This document shows positions 15,516-24,052 of a DNA stretch of 43,242 nt, one piece after another. A program made the translations under genes and the position numbers. The notes beneath the pieces were generated by a model, which was given only the letters and a program-made list of their open reading frames with translations, had not been told where the DNA came from and did not search any database. Source of the DNA: Thermoprotei archaeon (GTDB lineage Archaea; Thermoproteota; Thermoprotei; Thermofilales; B15-G2); the NCBI GenBank assembly GCA_003650815.1, contig QMSB01000005.1, forward strand, positions 1 to 43,242, read 5' to 3'. The first letter of the stretch is position 1; each line of letters begins with the position of its first letter.

Positions 15516-16199
15516 GCGGTATTTCTTAGACAGGAGGTGTCTGATGAGACAAGGATAATCTGTAGTAATCATATCTACGCCTAAGTTAAGTACTCTAATA
15601 GCTTCTCTTTCACTATTAACTGTCCACGCGCATAAGATCAGTCCTCTATCTTTAACTAACTTAACATACTCTCTGTCCAGGAGAGAGTAGTGTACTTGAA
15701 CAGAATCTACTTTAAGGCGAACAGCCCTATTAAGGTTTTCTATAGGATTTCTAGCATATATCAAGCCTGTCTTAAGAGAGGATATTTCCTTAACTCTCTT
15801 AAGAGCCTCGGGATAAAATGAGATTATCATCACCCTATCTAAGCCTATTTCCTCAACTACTCTAGCGACATTTTCCGCTATATAGGGTTCCTTAATCTCA
15901 ACCAAGACTCCCACAAGGCCTTTACATACTTCTAAAGCCTCCTCAAGTGTAGGAACTCTCTCCCCCTTTCCAGCATCAAGCCTCCTCACTTCATCAAAAG
16001 TAAGGTTTCTCAGATAGCCGCTGCCATCTGTAGTTCTATCAACAGTATCGTCGTGCATGAGAACAAGCACACCGTCCTTAGTTGCTCTTACATCTACTTC
16101 AACCCAGTCTGCTCCACAGTCTATACCTTTCTTAATAGCTCTAATAGTGTTCTCAGGCTCGTATCCTGCGGCTCCTCTATGACCAACTATTTGAACCAC
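15498..16199 (-). CDS. Glycerophosphodiester phosphodiesterase (GDPD family)
   Basis: The TIM-barrel GDPD family hydrolyses glycerophosphodiesters to sn-glycerol 3-phosphate (or 1-phosphate) and an alcohol with a divalent metal. Seen: the N-terminal IVGHRGAAGYEPENT with the catalytic His7 and Arg8, metal ligands E34 and D36 in WVEVDVRATKDG, the second catalytic His49 in LMHDDTVDRTTDGSG, and late-barrel motifs LVEIKEP and CAWTVNSEREAIRVLNLGVDMITTDYP. The length of 233 residues is normal for the stand-alone cytosolic form, and there is no signal peptide. It starts with GTG at 16199. It may recycle membrane lipid head groups. The tail overlaps the end of hypF (convergent) by 18 bases. Confidence 0.93.
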   Translation of the reverse strand: MVQIVGHRGAAGYEPENTIRAIKKGIDCGADWVEVDVRATKDGVLVLMHDDTVDRTTDGSGYLRNLTFDEVRRLDAGKGERVPTLEEALEVCKGLVGVLVEIKEPYIAENVARVVEEIGLDRVMIISFYPEALKRVKEISSLKTGLIYARNPIENLNRAVRLKVDSVQVHYSLLDREYVKLVKDRGLILCAWTVNSEREAIRVLNLGVDMITTDYPCLIRHLLSKKYRLNIFT

Positions 16200-16301
16200 G
16201 GGCTAAGTGAACGAAACTGGAATAAAAATGTAATCATTTGCATACACTATTTGAATAGAGTAGAAGAAACACTTATTTTCTATAAGACAAATAGTCATCC
16301 A

Positions 16302-16835
16302 ATGGAGAGAATAGAGCTTAGCCCGTTTCAAGTAGCGCGAGAGACGCTGGAAGTGATGTTGAAAACAGGTCTTTTAATGGTGACAGTAGACGAGAAAGGA
16401 AAGCCTAACGCCATGACTATAGGCTGGGGCTTTATAGGCTACATATGGACTAAGCCTGTTTTCATAGTGGCTGTGAGACCTTCTCGCTACACTTATACAT
16501 TAGTAGAGAAAACAGGAGACTTCACAGTAAATGTCCCGGTTAAAGGTATGGAGAAAGCTGTTGAGCTATGTGGAACAGTTTCCGGTAGAGATGTAGACAA
16601 GTTTAAGGAGTGTAACTTTACTCCCATCGCCTCTAAGTATGTTAAAGCACCTATTATAGGGGAGTGCGCAATAGGATTTGAGTGCAGAGCCATGTATAAG
16701 CAGGATCTTATATCAGAAGCACTGACAAAGGAAGTAGTTTCCTTATGTTATCCTAAAGGCGATTACCATAGATTATATTTCGGTGAAATACTAAGGGTTA
16801 CGGCTTACAGAAATTACAGAGAGCTCATTTTATGA
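16302..16835 (+). CDS. Flavin reductase-like FMN-binding protein
   Basis: This 177-residue split-barrel protein resembles flavin reductases that bind FMN and use NAD(P)H. Seen: PFQVARETLEVMLKTGLLMVTVDEKGKPNAMTIGWG (the substrate- and FMN-binding start), KPVFIVAVRPSRYTYTLVEKTGDFTVNVP with the conserved R-x-x-x-x-Thr, a LCGTVSGRDVDKF loop and a YFGEILR C-terminal strand. The reading frame extends back to 16053, but that part is antisense to the glycerophosphodiesterase gene, and the first Met that gives a family-like N-terminus (MERIELSPFQ) is at 16302. I therefore start there. The end overlaps the convergent MscS-type gene by 6 bases. Physiological electron acceptor is unknown. Confidence 0.85.
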   Translation: MERIELSPFQVARETLEVMLKTGLLMVTVDEKGKPNAMTIGWGFIGYIWTKPVFIVAVRPSRYTYTLVEKTGDFTVNVPVKGMEKAVELCGTVSGRDVDKFKECNFTPIASKYVKAPIIGECAIGFECRAMYKQDLISEALTKEVVSLCYPKGDYHRLYFGEILRVTAYRNYRELIL

Positions 16836-17666
16836 AGAACTTTCTTCATGTTTCTTTATAATTTTATAGCCTTTAGTAACAAGTTTCTTTTTAGGTATAA
16901 CAACTATACCTTCGTCAGTTTCCAGCTTCACCATGAGTGTTGTCATTCTCACTATTTTCCCGCGTAACCCATCTACTTCTATTACTGAGCCTTCCTCTAA
17001 TTCACGAGGTTCACTAAACAAAACTACTAGAGCTTCTTCTCTTAAGCCCAGGCCTATGAGCAGGGCTAGAGTAAGTCCTACGCTAATGCCTATTGTTAAG
17101 AAGAGTGCTTGTGCTATTGATGAAGTGACTTTAGGAGCTATATCAGCCATTTCAAACGCCATAAAAATTAGTACTATGTAGAGTACGTACTTTAAAAACA
17201 GTGTTAATGTAGTTCTAAACTGAGATGATATAGGTGTATTACGTAGGAGTCCTTCAGCGAAACTAGTAATCCACTCAGTAAATACTATACCTAGAAAGAA
17301 CACTATAATTGCTCCAAATAACTTAGGGACATATGTTACAACAGCTATGCCTAGTTCCTCTAATGCAGGGATTCTTAAAACAGAGATAGCAGTGACTATT
17401 GTGACTACATAGATAGCGAATTTCGTTAATAAAGAGATTATTCTAGAAATGGGGTAGCCTGCTTTAGTAAGTAAATCTCCTATCTCAGACTTTTTAAAGC
17501 TCTCATCTCCTTTAATTAACTTAATGGTTCCAGCTACAGCTTTAGCCGTAACCTTCCCGACTATATATCCGATTATTAGTATTAAAATTGATGAGACTAT
17601 GCTAGGAAGATAAGAGTACAGTATTCCGATGAGTTCTTCTATTATTTTTAAAATCTCTTCCTGCAT
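16830..17666 (-). CDS. Small-conductance mechanosensitive channel family (MscS-like)
   Basis: The 278-residue membrane protein resembles MscS-type channels, which open under membrane tension and release solutes during osmotic downshock. Seen: an N-terminal LPSIVSSILILIIGYIVGK helix, two or three further hydrophobic helices (YVVTIVTAISVLRIPALEELG and LFGAIIVFFLGIVFTEWI), a YVLYIVLIFMAF helix, the pore-lining type TIGISVGLTLALLIGLGLREEA, and after it the beta domain EEGSVIEVDGLRGKIVRMTTLMVKLE followed by GIVVIPKKKLV, as in the MscS middle domain. The family's large C-terminal vestibule domain is missing or very short. The ATG at 17666 follows a gap of about 80 bases from the upstream permease gene. 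A plain transporter is a weaker alternative. Confidence 0.8.
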   Translation of the reverse strand: MQEEILKIIEELIGILYSYLPSIVSSILILIIGYIVGKVTAKAVAGTIKLIKGDESFKKSEIGDLLTKAGYPISRIISLLTKFAIYVVTIVTAISVLRIPALEELGIAVVTYVPKLFGAIIVFFLGIVFTEWITSFAEGLLRNTPISSQFRTTLTLFLKYVLYIVLIFMAFEMADIAPKVTSSIAQALFLTIGISVGLTLALLIGLGLREEALVVLFSEPRELEEGSVIEVDGLRGKIVRMTTLMVKLETDEGIVVIPKKKLVTKGYKIIKKHEESSS

Positions 17667-17747
17667 TATTTCACCATACCTACTAGTGTTCTTTAAACTT
17701 ATCTGTTTCGTTAATTTAGCCTACTTAAAATACAACGACTATAGTTA

Positions 17748-19046
17748 CTAAAGAAGACCTAGGCTCACCATTAATGAGAGAAGTAGCATAGAGGCTAAGA
17801 TCTGTATAACTACTATAGGGTAGCATATTTTAACATAATCCCCCATAGTGACCTCGATATCGTTTCTCTCGAGTAGTCTAACTCCTATAAGTACAGAAGG
17901 AGAACCGAATGTGGTTAAGTTTCCTCCCAGATTTCCTCCTATAATTAAAGCCCAGTAGAATGGCGCCGGGTTAATCTTCATTATTTCAACCAGCTCTTTA
18001 ACTATCGGATATAGTATAAGTACAACAGGTATGTTGTCTATGAACGCTGATATAATAGCGCATATCAAGAGGAGCAGAGGAGCGCTTATACAGGGATTTA
18101 AGTAGAGAATGTTTACTAAGCCCTCTGCTATCTTGTCTAAAACTCCACTACGTTCTAGTCCTCCTACGAAAATAAAGAAGCCTGCTACGAAGAAGGGTAT
18201 ACTCCAGTCAGTTCTCTGAAAGACTTTATCTGGATCTACTCCACTTAGCAGAAACGATATTGTGACAAAGAAGAAGGCTATGAAGGAAGGACGCAGACCT
18301 ATCTGCTCGCTCATAAATATCGCTACAAGGAAGCCGGAGAAGATGAGAAGAGACCTATAGAGAGCTGAAGGATTCTCAACAGCTGTCCAAGGATCTACAT
18401 TAGTTTTCCTAGATCTCTCAGCTGCTTCACGAACTGGACTCTTTTTTCTATAGTAGAGAATCCAGGATATAAGTAAGCTGATAACTGTTAGCGATATAAT
18501 GAAAGGCACTGATATTCTCATGAATTCCATGAACGTCATGTGGGTTTTAGTAGCTATTATTAATGCTGGAATAGAACTTATGGGTATCAATATTCCACCT
18601 ACATTCGTCTGTAGTCCTTCTACTAAAATAGTGTTTTTAGCATCAATGCCGAGTACTTCAGAGAACTTAAGAGTTATTGCTCCAAAAATCAACATAACTG
18701 TAATATTAGATGATATTCCAGAAAACAGAGTAACAAGAGTCAGTTGCACTATGACTAAGAGAGTAGACTTCGAGCCAAGCTTATTCAGCAAGTAAAGCCC
18801 CAGGAAGTCGAAGAACCCTGACTCACTTATAGTCTCGAATAAAACAAGTATGCCTACTATAAACAGTACGGTGTCTAAGTTGAGCATCTCGACTATCTCC
18901 TCGAATGAAAACAGTCCATAGGCAGTGCCGAAGTACACAGACAGCACTGCTGCTAGCATTGCCACTACTGCTCTATGCTCTATCTCCGTTACAAGCAGTA
19001 GAATCACGATAGTGAAGATTATCGTGAATGTTGTGAGAGGAGTCAT
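17748..19046 (-). CDS. ArsB/NhaD-type ion permease
   Basis: The 432-residue protein is a polytopic permease of the ion transporter superfamily that holds ArsB, NhaD and SLC13-type carriers. About 11 to 12 hydrophobic segments are visible, from LTTFTIIFTIVILLLVTEIEH to the C-terminal ILASMLLLSLMVSLGLL. Typical motifs: EHRAVVAMLAAVLSVYFG near the start, NLDTVLFIVGILVLFETISESGFF, NITVMLIFGAITLKFSEVLG, the FIDNIPVVLILYPIV stretch and GGNLGGNLTTFGSPS near the end, which recall the two inverted repeats and hairpin regions of the family. The substrate could be Na+/H+, arsenite or a di-carboxylate, and the sequence does not decide. Four bases separate it from the small membrane gene upstream (19050), so the two are probably one transcript. 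Confidence 0.82.
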   Translation of the reverse strand: MTPLTTFTIIFTIVILLLVTEIEHRAVVAMLAAVLSVYFGTAYGLFSFEEIVEMLNLDTVLFIVGILVLFETISESGFFDFLGLYLLNKLGSKSTLLVIVQLTLVTLFSGISSNITVMLIFGAITLKFSEVLGIDAKNTILVEGLQTNVGGILIPISSIPALIIATKTHMTFMEFMRISVPFIISLTVISLLISWILYYRKKSPVREAAERSRKTNVDPWTAVENPSALYRSLLIFSGFLVAIFMSEQIGLRPSFIAFFFVTISFLLSGVDPDKVFQRTDWSIPFFVAGFFIFVGGLERSGVLDKIAEGLVNILYLNPCISAPLLLLICAIISAFIDNIPVVLILYPIVKELVEIMKINPAPFYWALIIGGNLGGNLTTFGSPSVLIGVRLLERNDIEVTMGDYVKICYPIVVIQILASMLLLSLMVSLGLL

Positions 19047-19049
19047 TCT

Positions 19050-19370
19050 TTAGTGTTTCCTAGTCATTTTATATAAGCTTAACGTAATGTCAACGAAAAT
19101 AGGTACACCAATGAAGACTAAAAACATGAGAGCCAGTGCCTCTATGCTTCGACTAAATCGAGTACTACCCAGTCGCACAGTTATGGCTTCATGTATCAGT
19201 AAGAGAAGTAGAATATAGACTACTCCATGAATAACTCTTTTGAAGAAAAGACCTTTTCTCCCATACTCTTTGTCAAATTTTCTTTTAATAGACATGTAGC
19301 TGTAGTATCCTAAGCTAAAGCCCGCTGCAAGTATCATGGTAATTGCCCATAAGTATACCAGAGACACCAT
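19050..19370 (-). CDS. Small membrane protein, three hydrophobic segments, function unknown
   Basis: The 106-residue protein has three hydrophobic helices: VYLWAITMILAAGFSLGYYSY at the N-terminus, VIHGVVYILLLLLIHEAI in the middle and EALALMFLVFIGVPIFVDITL near the end, with basic loops (KRKFDKEYGRKGLFFKR) between. I do not recognise a family. The ATG at 19370 opens it and its stop lies 3 bases before the start of the ArsB/NhaD-type permease, so it is probably co-translated and may be an accessory subunit of that permease. The coding frame is supported by the close spacing and by hydrophobicity, not by homology. Confidence 0.6.
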   Translation of the reverse strand: MVSLVYLWAITMILAAGFSLGYYSYMSIKRKFDKEYGRKGLFFKRVIHGVVYILLLLLIHEAITVRLGSTRFSRSIEALALMFLVFIGVPIFVDITLSLYKMTRKH

Positions 19371-19413
19371 ACTTCATTAAAAATATCTAGTAGAGAATAT
19401 ATCTTCTTAACTT

Positions 19414-20393
19414 TCAGGGAAACTGAGCTTCATGTAGAATCCATCTGTCCACTTGAGTAGCCCAGCCTACCTCCTTAGTGTACTTTGGGTCTATTGACTC
19501 AATATATATTAGAACCCTGTTGTTGTCGTAGTCGAAGACTATACTGGAGTATCCATGTGTAAGCCAGTCTTTTCGCTCGTAAGGTGAGGCTACTTTCCAT
19601 TCTGTCCGATAAACTGTCTCCAAGTTACAGTTACGGTAGTCGACTATATACGATTCGAAGTGCTTTGCTATACCACAGCCGTTTATTAAGTGTCTCCGGG
19701 CGAGACCCATGAAGAGTACTCCTCTAGTACAAGCGAAAAAGTTGTCATTGAGCTGAAAGTACTCTGGCTGTTTTTCGCTGTCTATTGTAGGCGTACCTAG
19801 CTTCTTCCAGTGAATACCATCGTGGCTTACAGCTAAACCTGTATTTACTTTCGTGACTTTTCTCTTTGAGCCTTGTAGAACATAAAATATGTGCCGTCGA
19901 TAATGTCTACTACTATGTCTCTTGCCTCTTTAGCGTCGTAGGGCTCTCCTGTCTTCAAAACAAAGCCTCTATACTCCCAGGGACCTGCCGGATCATCTGA
20001 GACATAGAGTATTGTCTCCCAGGCTCTTCGATAGTCTACAGAGACGTAGAGATAAAGCAAGTCTGTGAGAGGATCTCTTATGATTTACATTCCCTCTATA
20101 CTGAGTACTTCTGTTTCCATGTCTCTAGACAGGTCTTCTTTAGTGAGGGCTGTCTTCAAGTAGAAGTCTTCTCCATTACTGCTCGAATATATTTTCACTT
20201 CAGTTTCTCTGGCTGGAGCGGGCTTTCTAGGTCTTATAGCCATTAAGTACTCCTTAAAAACGTGGTCGTAAAATATTCTGCCCGCCCCGACTCACGAGCC
20301 AGGCTCGAAACTCGGAGGGTCTAGTACAACTTTCTTGAATCTAGCTGCTCTCACTATGTATTGGGGAGGAGGAAATCCTTTCCAGTCAACCAT
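19414..20393 (-). pseudogene. Decayed beta-propeller glycosidase-like gene (GH43/GH130-type)
   Basis: Read on the minus strand from the ATG at 20393, the frame gives MVDWKGFPPPQYIV and then stops at a TGA (20292-20294). The same frame continues after it as VGAGRIFYDHVFKEYLM, so a Trp codon TGG probably became TGA. A second in-frame stop, TAA, lies at 20085-20087 between LSIEGM and IIRDPLTDLLYLYVS. After YFMFYKA the frame shifts near 19850-19870, and the last part (VNTGLAVSHDGIHWKKL to HEAQFP) is in another frame. The predicted protein of about 325 residues has the repeated short strands (DDPAGPWEYRGF, HDGIHWKKL, YSSSNGEDFYL) of five-bladed propeller glycosidases or phosphorylases. Three independent lesions support a pseudogene; sequencing error alone is unlikely to explain all. 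Confidence 0.8.
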
Positions 20394-20468
20394 GTAATTT
20401 TTACTTAAATGCAAATAAAACACTAAGCTTGTATTAACTGATTTATAGTCTAGTGTCTACACAACCAT

Positions 20469-21731
20469 GTGTCTGAGAAACCTGCTATATTAGGTGGAAA
20501 GCCTGTCAGAGAGAAGAAGCTAGTGGACTGGCCCATAATAACTGAAGAAGAATATGAAGCAGTCAAGAGAGTCTTAAAGAGGAAAAAGCTTTTCGCAAGT
20601 ATGTATGAAAGCTACGAAGTGGCTGCTTTCGAGGAAGAGTTTGCTAAAGTAATGGGGGTTAAGTATGCGATTGCATGTAGCTCGGGTTCAGCTGCACTAG
20701 ATATAGTTGTTAAGGCGTTAGGTATAGGTCCAGGAGACGAGGTGATAACTACTCCTTACACATTCATCGCATCAGCCACATGTATTTTACACAACTGTGC
20801 AATACCTATTTTCGCTGATGTAGACCTTAAGACGAGGAACATAGATCCTAAGGAAATAGAGAAGAAGATAACTGACAGGACTAAAGCTATCATAGTAGTC
20901 CATTTCGCGGGACACCCATGTGAAATGAACGAGATAATGAAGATAGCTGCTGAACACGACCTATACGTCATAGAAGACGCTGCTCAAGCACACCTAGCTG
21001 AATACAAGGGGAAGAAAGTCGGAGGAATAGGTCACGTAAGTATCTTCAGCTTCCAGCAGTCGAAAAACATGACTGCCGGCGAGGGAGGAATAATAACTAC
21101 AAATGACCCTGAGATAGCGGAGAAATGCTGCTCTCTCAGAGAACACGGCAGGAGAAGAGATAAGCCCTGGTACTATCACTGTGAACTAGGCTGGAATTAC
21201 CGTATGACTGAAATGCAGGCAGCAATACTTAGAGTACAGCTGAAGAGACTACCGAAAATAACAGAAGAGAGGAGAAGAAACGCAGAGTACTTAATGAAAC
21301 TAATTAGAGACGAGCTCGATGCAGTAGATCCGCCCTACGTAGCTCCATATGTAAACCACGCGTGGCACCTCTATCCAGTTTACTATTACCCAGAGAAAGT
21401 AGGCTTAACGAAATTCGAGTTCTGTAAAGCAGTTCAAGCAGAAAACGTAGAGCTGTTCGAAGGATACGCTTGGCCAGTCTACGAGAATCCTGTTTTCAGA
21501 GAACATAGGGCAAGACCTAGAGGATGTCCATACACTTGCCCATACTACGGAAAGAAAGTAGAATATCCCAAAGGACTGTGTCCTAATGCAGAGAAACTGT
21601 GCTACGAGAACGGCTTATGGATCCCTGGCTCAGCCCTCAATAACCCGCAGGAAGAAATGGACACTATAGTCGAGGCTATCAAAAAGGTAGTAAAGTACGC
21701 CGAGGCTATCAAGAAGCACTTTGCAAAATAG
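20469..21731 (+). CDS. DegT/DnrJ/EryC1/StrS family PLP aminotransferase
   Basis: Members of this family transfer an amino group to keto-sugars or cyclitols using PLP. Seen in 420 residues: N-terminal ILGGKPV and PIITEEEYEAVKRVL, the CSSGSAALDIVVKALGIGPGDEV loop (70-92), TTPYTFIASATCILHN, the EDAAQAH motif with D170 for the pyridine nitrogen, and the lysine K199 in FSFQQSKNMTAGEGG that forms the Schiff base. A four-Cys segment (CPYTCPYY and LCPNAEKLC, residues about 357-380) may bind metal or form structure; I cannot tell. The start is GTG at 20469; the ATG two bases upstream is in another frame. It is divergent from the glycosidase pseudogene, so the original pair may have worked on one sugar. 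The substrate is unknown. Confidence 0.88.
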   Translation: MSEKPAILGGKPVREKKLVDWPIITEEEYEAVKRVLKRKKLFASMYESYEVAAFEEEFAKVMGVKYAIACSSGSAALDIVVKALGIGPGDEVITTPYTFIASATCILHNCAIPIFADVDLKTRNIDPKEIEKKITDRTKAIIVVHFAGHPCEMNEIMKIAAEHDLYVIEDAAQAHLAEYKGKKVGGIGHVSIFSFQQSKNMTAGEGGIITTNDPEIAEKCCSLREHGRRRDKPWYYHCELGWNYRMTEMQAAILRVQLKRLPKITEERRRNAEYLMKLIRDELDAVDPPYVAPYVNHAWHLYPVYYYPEKVGLTKFEFCKAVQAENVELFEGYAWPVYENPVFREHRARPRGCPYTCPYYGKKVEYPKGLCPNAEKLCYENGLWIPGSALNNPQEEMDTIVEAIKKVVKYAEAIKKHFAK

Positions 21732-21755
21732 ATCTACGGGCAGAGAGCCGTTAAA

Positions 21756-22103
21756 TCATCTCCTATAAAACTTTATTTTAATATCTCTTCTAGTCCTCCT
21801 GTATAACTCGGCAAGAATCATTTTCAGTTCCTTATCAGTAACAGGTATCTTAAGTCTACCAGCTTGAGCTAGCTGAATAAGCTGGAGTTCGAGACTCTCA
21901 GCTAGCTGAGGTCTGACTAACTTCAAGTTTATGAGGCGCTGTCTTGCTTCAGGAGTTAATATAGCTCTTAGCATGGCCTCTTTTTGTGCCTCAAATTCTC
22001 TTTGAGCTCTTTCTCTTTCTTCTAGTTCCTGTAGCCTCCTCTGGTATTCTTGAAGTTTTCTAAGCTTAATAGCTTCTAGCTCTTCATCATATTCTTCGGT
22101 CAT
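21756..22103 (-). CDS. PDCD5/TFAR19 family DNA-binding protein
   Basis: The archaeal PDCD5-like family is a small, basic, helical DNA-binding protein conserved across archaea and eukaryotes. Seen: the acidic N-terminal TEEYDEELEAIKLRKLQEYQ, a long charged helix LQELEERERAQREFEAQKEAMLRAI, the core LTPEARQRLINLKLVRPQLAESLELQLIQLAQAGRLKIPVTDKELKMIL, and the basic tail TRRDIKIKFYRR. The frame extends to a GTG at 22127, but the family start MTEEYDEE is the ATG at 22103 and the extra residues (MDCSLVVV) do not fit the family, so I use the ATG. The gene is convergent with the DegT aminotransferase, with a 24-base gap, and lies 41 bases from the sulfatase-like gene. No regulator can be inferred. Confidence 0.92.
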   Translation of the reverse strand: MTEEYDEELEAIKLRKLQEYQRRLQELEERERAQREFEAQKEAMLRAILTPEARQRLINLKLVRPQLAESLELQLIQLAQAGRLKIPVTDKELKMILAELYRRTRRDIKIKFYRR

Positions 22104-22167
22104 CACTACTACTAGACTGCAGTCCACTAAATAGTTTTCTATTAAGTACTCACTACAGTATCATAGC

Positions 22168-23589
22168 TCATAGGATTTTTATCAATTCTCTCCTTAGCTT
22201 AAGTTCAAGTTCACGGGCAACGGCTCTTTCTTCCTTGAATATGTTTTCTGTTTCAGGCTGGTCTCCTAGTGTCCAGTCTTTAGGCTTAGGCGGAATATAG
22301 CTCCTATTGACTACGTATAGTTCTGGCTCGACTTTTTCTTGTTCTCTTATGTATCTTGTGCCGAATGTATATGGTGTCATCTGTCGTGGCCATAGGTAAA
22401 GACTGTACTTCTCTGTTCTAATACTCCAAGACCTGCCGTAGTGTCCTGCTATTGCATAGTCTCTAATATCGTCTTTTTCTCCGAGGATAACTGGTAAAAG
22501 GCTTACTCCCTCGTATTGAGGCTTAACAGTCCACCGGCTTCTCTTTTCAGGCAACTTAAGCAAGTCTACTATTGTTGGAGCTAAATCAACTGTCTGTACA
22601 AAAGTTTTTATTTTCCTAGGCTTCGCTCCCAGTTCTTCCGGAGGCTTAACTATGAAGACTATTCGTGAGAGTTCTTCGTAGGGCCAAGGTCTTACTTTTC
22701 TTATTATACTATGTTCTCCAAGTGGTTCACCATGATCACTGATGAGCACTACTAAAGAGTTTTCCCAAAGCCCTAGCTCCTTCACTTTATCGAAGAAAAC
22801 TCCCATCCATTTGTCAACTAAAGTGACTTCACCTGCATACTGTGCCCTAATATGCTGTACCTCAGGCAAAGTGAAGTGTTTTACGAATCCACCGTCTCTC
22901 CCCCCTATTGACGGCTGGATAATAGGTAGATCGCTGTAGTCAGGAGCATATAGTTCATAGTATTCTTGCGGTGGATCCCACGGCTCGTGAGGATCAAATG
23001 AGTCTAGCCACAAGAAGATTTTGTCTTCACGTCCCCTAGCTACCTGTTCTTCAAGCCACTTAATAGATTCTTTAACTACTTGGGCTATAAAGTGGTCTTC
23101 TTCGCTCTTCCAGTGAGCAGTATTTTTAAGGTACTGTGTAAAGACGTTTCTATCATGATCTGTGAGATAGTTCTTAGGACTCCACTTACTTAAATCAACT
23201 CTTATATTTGGGTCAACTATATAGGGGTCTGCTTCCTGACCTCTAATCCACTTGACATAGTCAAACCCTCTTTCATAAGCCATAGCAGGCTTGTGCATAT
23301 GATACGTATCACTTATAAGTGCTGTAGAATAGCCACTATCCCATAAGACTTCAGCTAAAGGAACGTCCTCCGGCTCAAGCCTCTGCCAACCTCTCCTCAT
23401 TAAAGTATATCTACCCGTAAAAAGCGCTGTACGCACAGGAAGTGTAGGCATACCCTCCGCGTAGGCTCTCTCAAAAACGATACTTTCCTTCGCGAAAGCA
23501 TCTATATTGGGCGTCTTAACCCACGGATTACCATAGCAGCCCAAATGATCTGGTCGCAGACTATCAAGCATCACGACGATTATGTTCAT
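22168..23589 (-). CDS. Sulfatase-fold (alkaline phosphatase superfamily) hydrolase with Thr nucleophile
   Basis: A 473-residue member of the alkaline phosphatase superfamily with sulfatase-like organisation. Seen: metal-binding Asp9 in VMLDSLRPDHLGCYG, KTPNIDAFA, and the nucleophile region PTLPVRTALFTGRYT. In sulfatases the nucleophile segment is C/S-x-P-x-R, here T49-L-P-V-R53, so the Cys or Ser that is converted to formylglycine is Thr. Downstream are FDPHEPWDPP, the second metal site LISDHGEPLGEHS, and a C-terminal LWPRQMTPY. There is no signal peptide, so it is probably cytosolic. With Thr as nucleophile it more likely acts on phosphate esters or phosphodiesters, as nucleotide pyrophosphatases do, than as a sulfatase. 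It starts with ATG at 23589. Which ester it cleaves is unknown. Confidence 0.82.
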   Translation of the reverse strand: MNIIVVMLDSLRPDHLGCYGNPWVKTPNIDAFAKESIVFERAYAEGMPTLPVRTALFTGRYTLMRRGWQRLEPEDVPLAEVLWDSGYSTALISDTYHMHKPAMAYERGFDYVKWIRGQEADPYIVDPNIRVDLSKWSPKNYLTDHDRNVFTQYLKNTAHWKSEEDHFIAQVVKESIKWLEEQVARGREDKIFLWLDSFDPHEPWDPPQEYYELYAPDYSDLPIIQPSIGGRDGGFVKHFTLPEVQHIRAQYAGEVTLVDKWMGVFFDKVKELGLWENSLVVLISDHGEPLGEHSIIRKVRPWPYEELSRIVFIVKPPEELGAKPRKIKTFVQTVDLAPTIVDLLKLPEKRSRWTVKPQYEGVSLLPVILGEKDDIRDYAIAGHYGRSWSIRTEKYSLYLWPRQMTPYTFGTRYIREQEKVEPELYVVNRSYIPPKPKDWTLGDQPETENIFKEERAVARELELKLRRELIKIL

Positions 23590-23672
23590 ACAGACTAAGT
23601 ACTTAGATATCGCAATAAAAGACTTTGCTAACAGTAAACATAAAAGTAAGTCTCAGCATAAGTAAATTTGCT

Positions 23673-24052
23673 GTGAGTAAAGTAAGCAAAGGATATGTTA
23701 AAAAATTTTTAAGGATATACAAGACGCTTTAGACGAACTAAAGGCTATAACTAGATTCAGCGAATCCGATTTCCTGTCTAATAGAACACTCAGATTTTCT
23801 GCTAGATTCTCAGTAATACAAATAGTAGAAGCTGTGTCAGATTTAGGAATAGCAATACTTGAAAAGGACTTTTCGGAAACAGCTGAAAGCTATAGAGAAG
23901 TTTTCACTAAGTTAGCTTTAAAGGGTGTAATTAAGTCTGAGACAGCCGAAGAATTGGAGAAAATGTCTTCTTTGAGGAACATGATTATTCACAGATACTG
24001 GGGAGTCGATGATAGAAAGATCTATCAAAGAGGTAGAAGAATATGTGTCTAA
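23673..24052 (+). pseudogene. HepT-like (HEPN) toxin, frameshifted near its start
   Basis: HepT RNases of the HEPN superfamily are toxins of the HepT/MNT toxin-antitoxin module. From the GTG at 23673 the frame gives MSKVSKGYVKKFL, then runs into a stop at 'tag' shortly after. In another frame the same protein continues as KDIQDALDELKAITRF, then EAVSDLGIAILEK and the hallmark R-x4-H in LRNMIIHRYW (Arg and His of the RNase site). The shift falls in the run AAAAAATTTTT at about 23700-23710, where one extra base would restore a normal HepT. The stop of this gene overlaps the ATG of the MNT gene at 24043 by 10 bases, as is usual in this module. A sequencing error, decay or slippage are all possible. 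Confidence 0.65.

Noticed and set aside
16053-16301. Long N-terminal extension of the flavin reductase frame
   Set aside because: The extra codons are antisense to the well-supported glycerophosphodiesterase gene, which starts at 16199, and encode no flavin-reductase-like sequence. The ATG at 16302 gives the family-like N-terminus.
19414-20393. Selenocysteine or read-through at the TGA of the propeller gene
   Set aside because: A later in-frame TAA and a frameshift also interrupt the same gene, and the position fits Trp. Decay explains all three lesions better.
22104-22127. GTG at 22127 as start of the PDCD5 gene
   Set aside because: It adds eight residues (MDCSLVVV) that do not fit the acidic start of the family, while the ATG at 22103 gives MTEEYDEE, the expected start.
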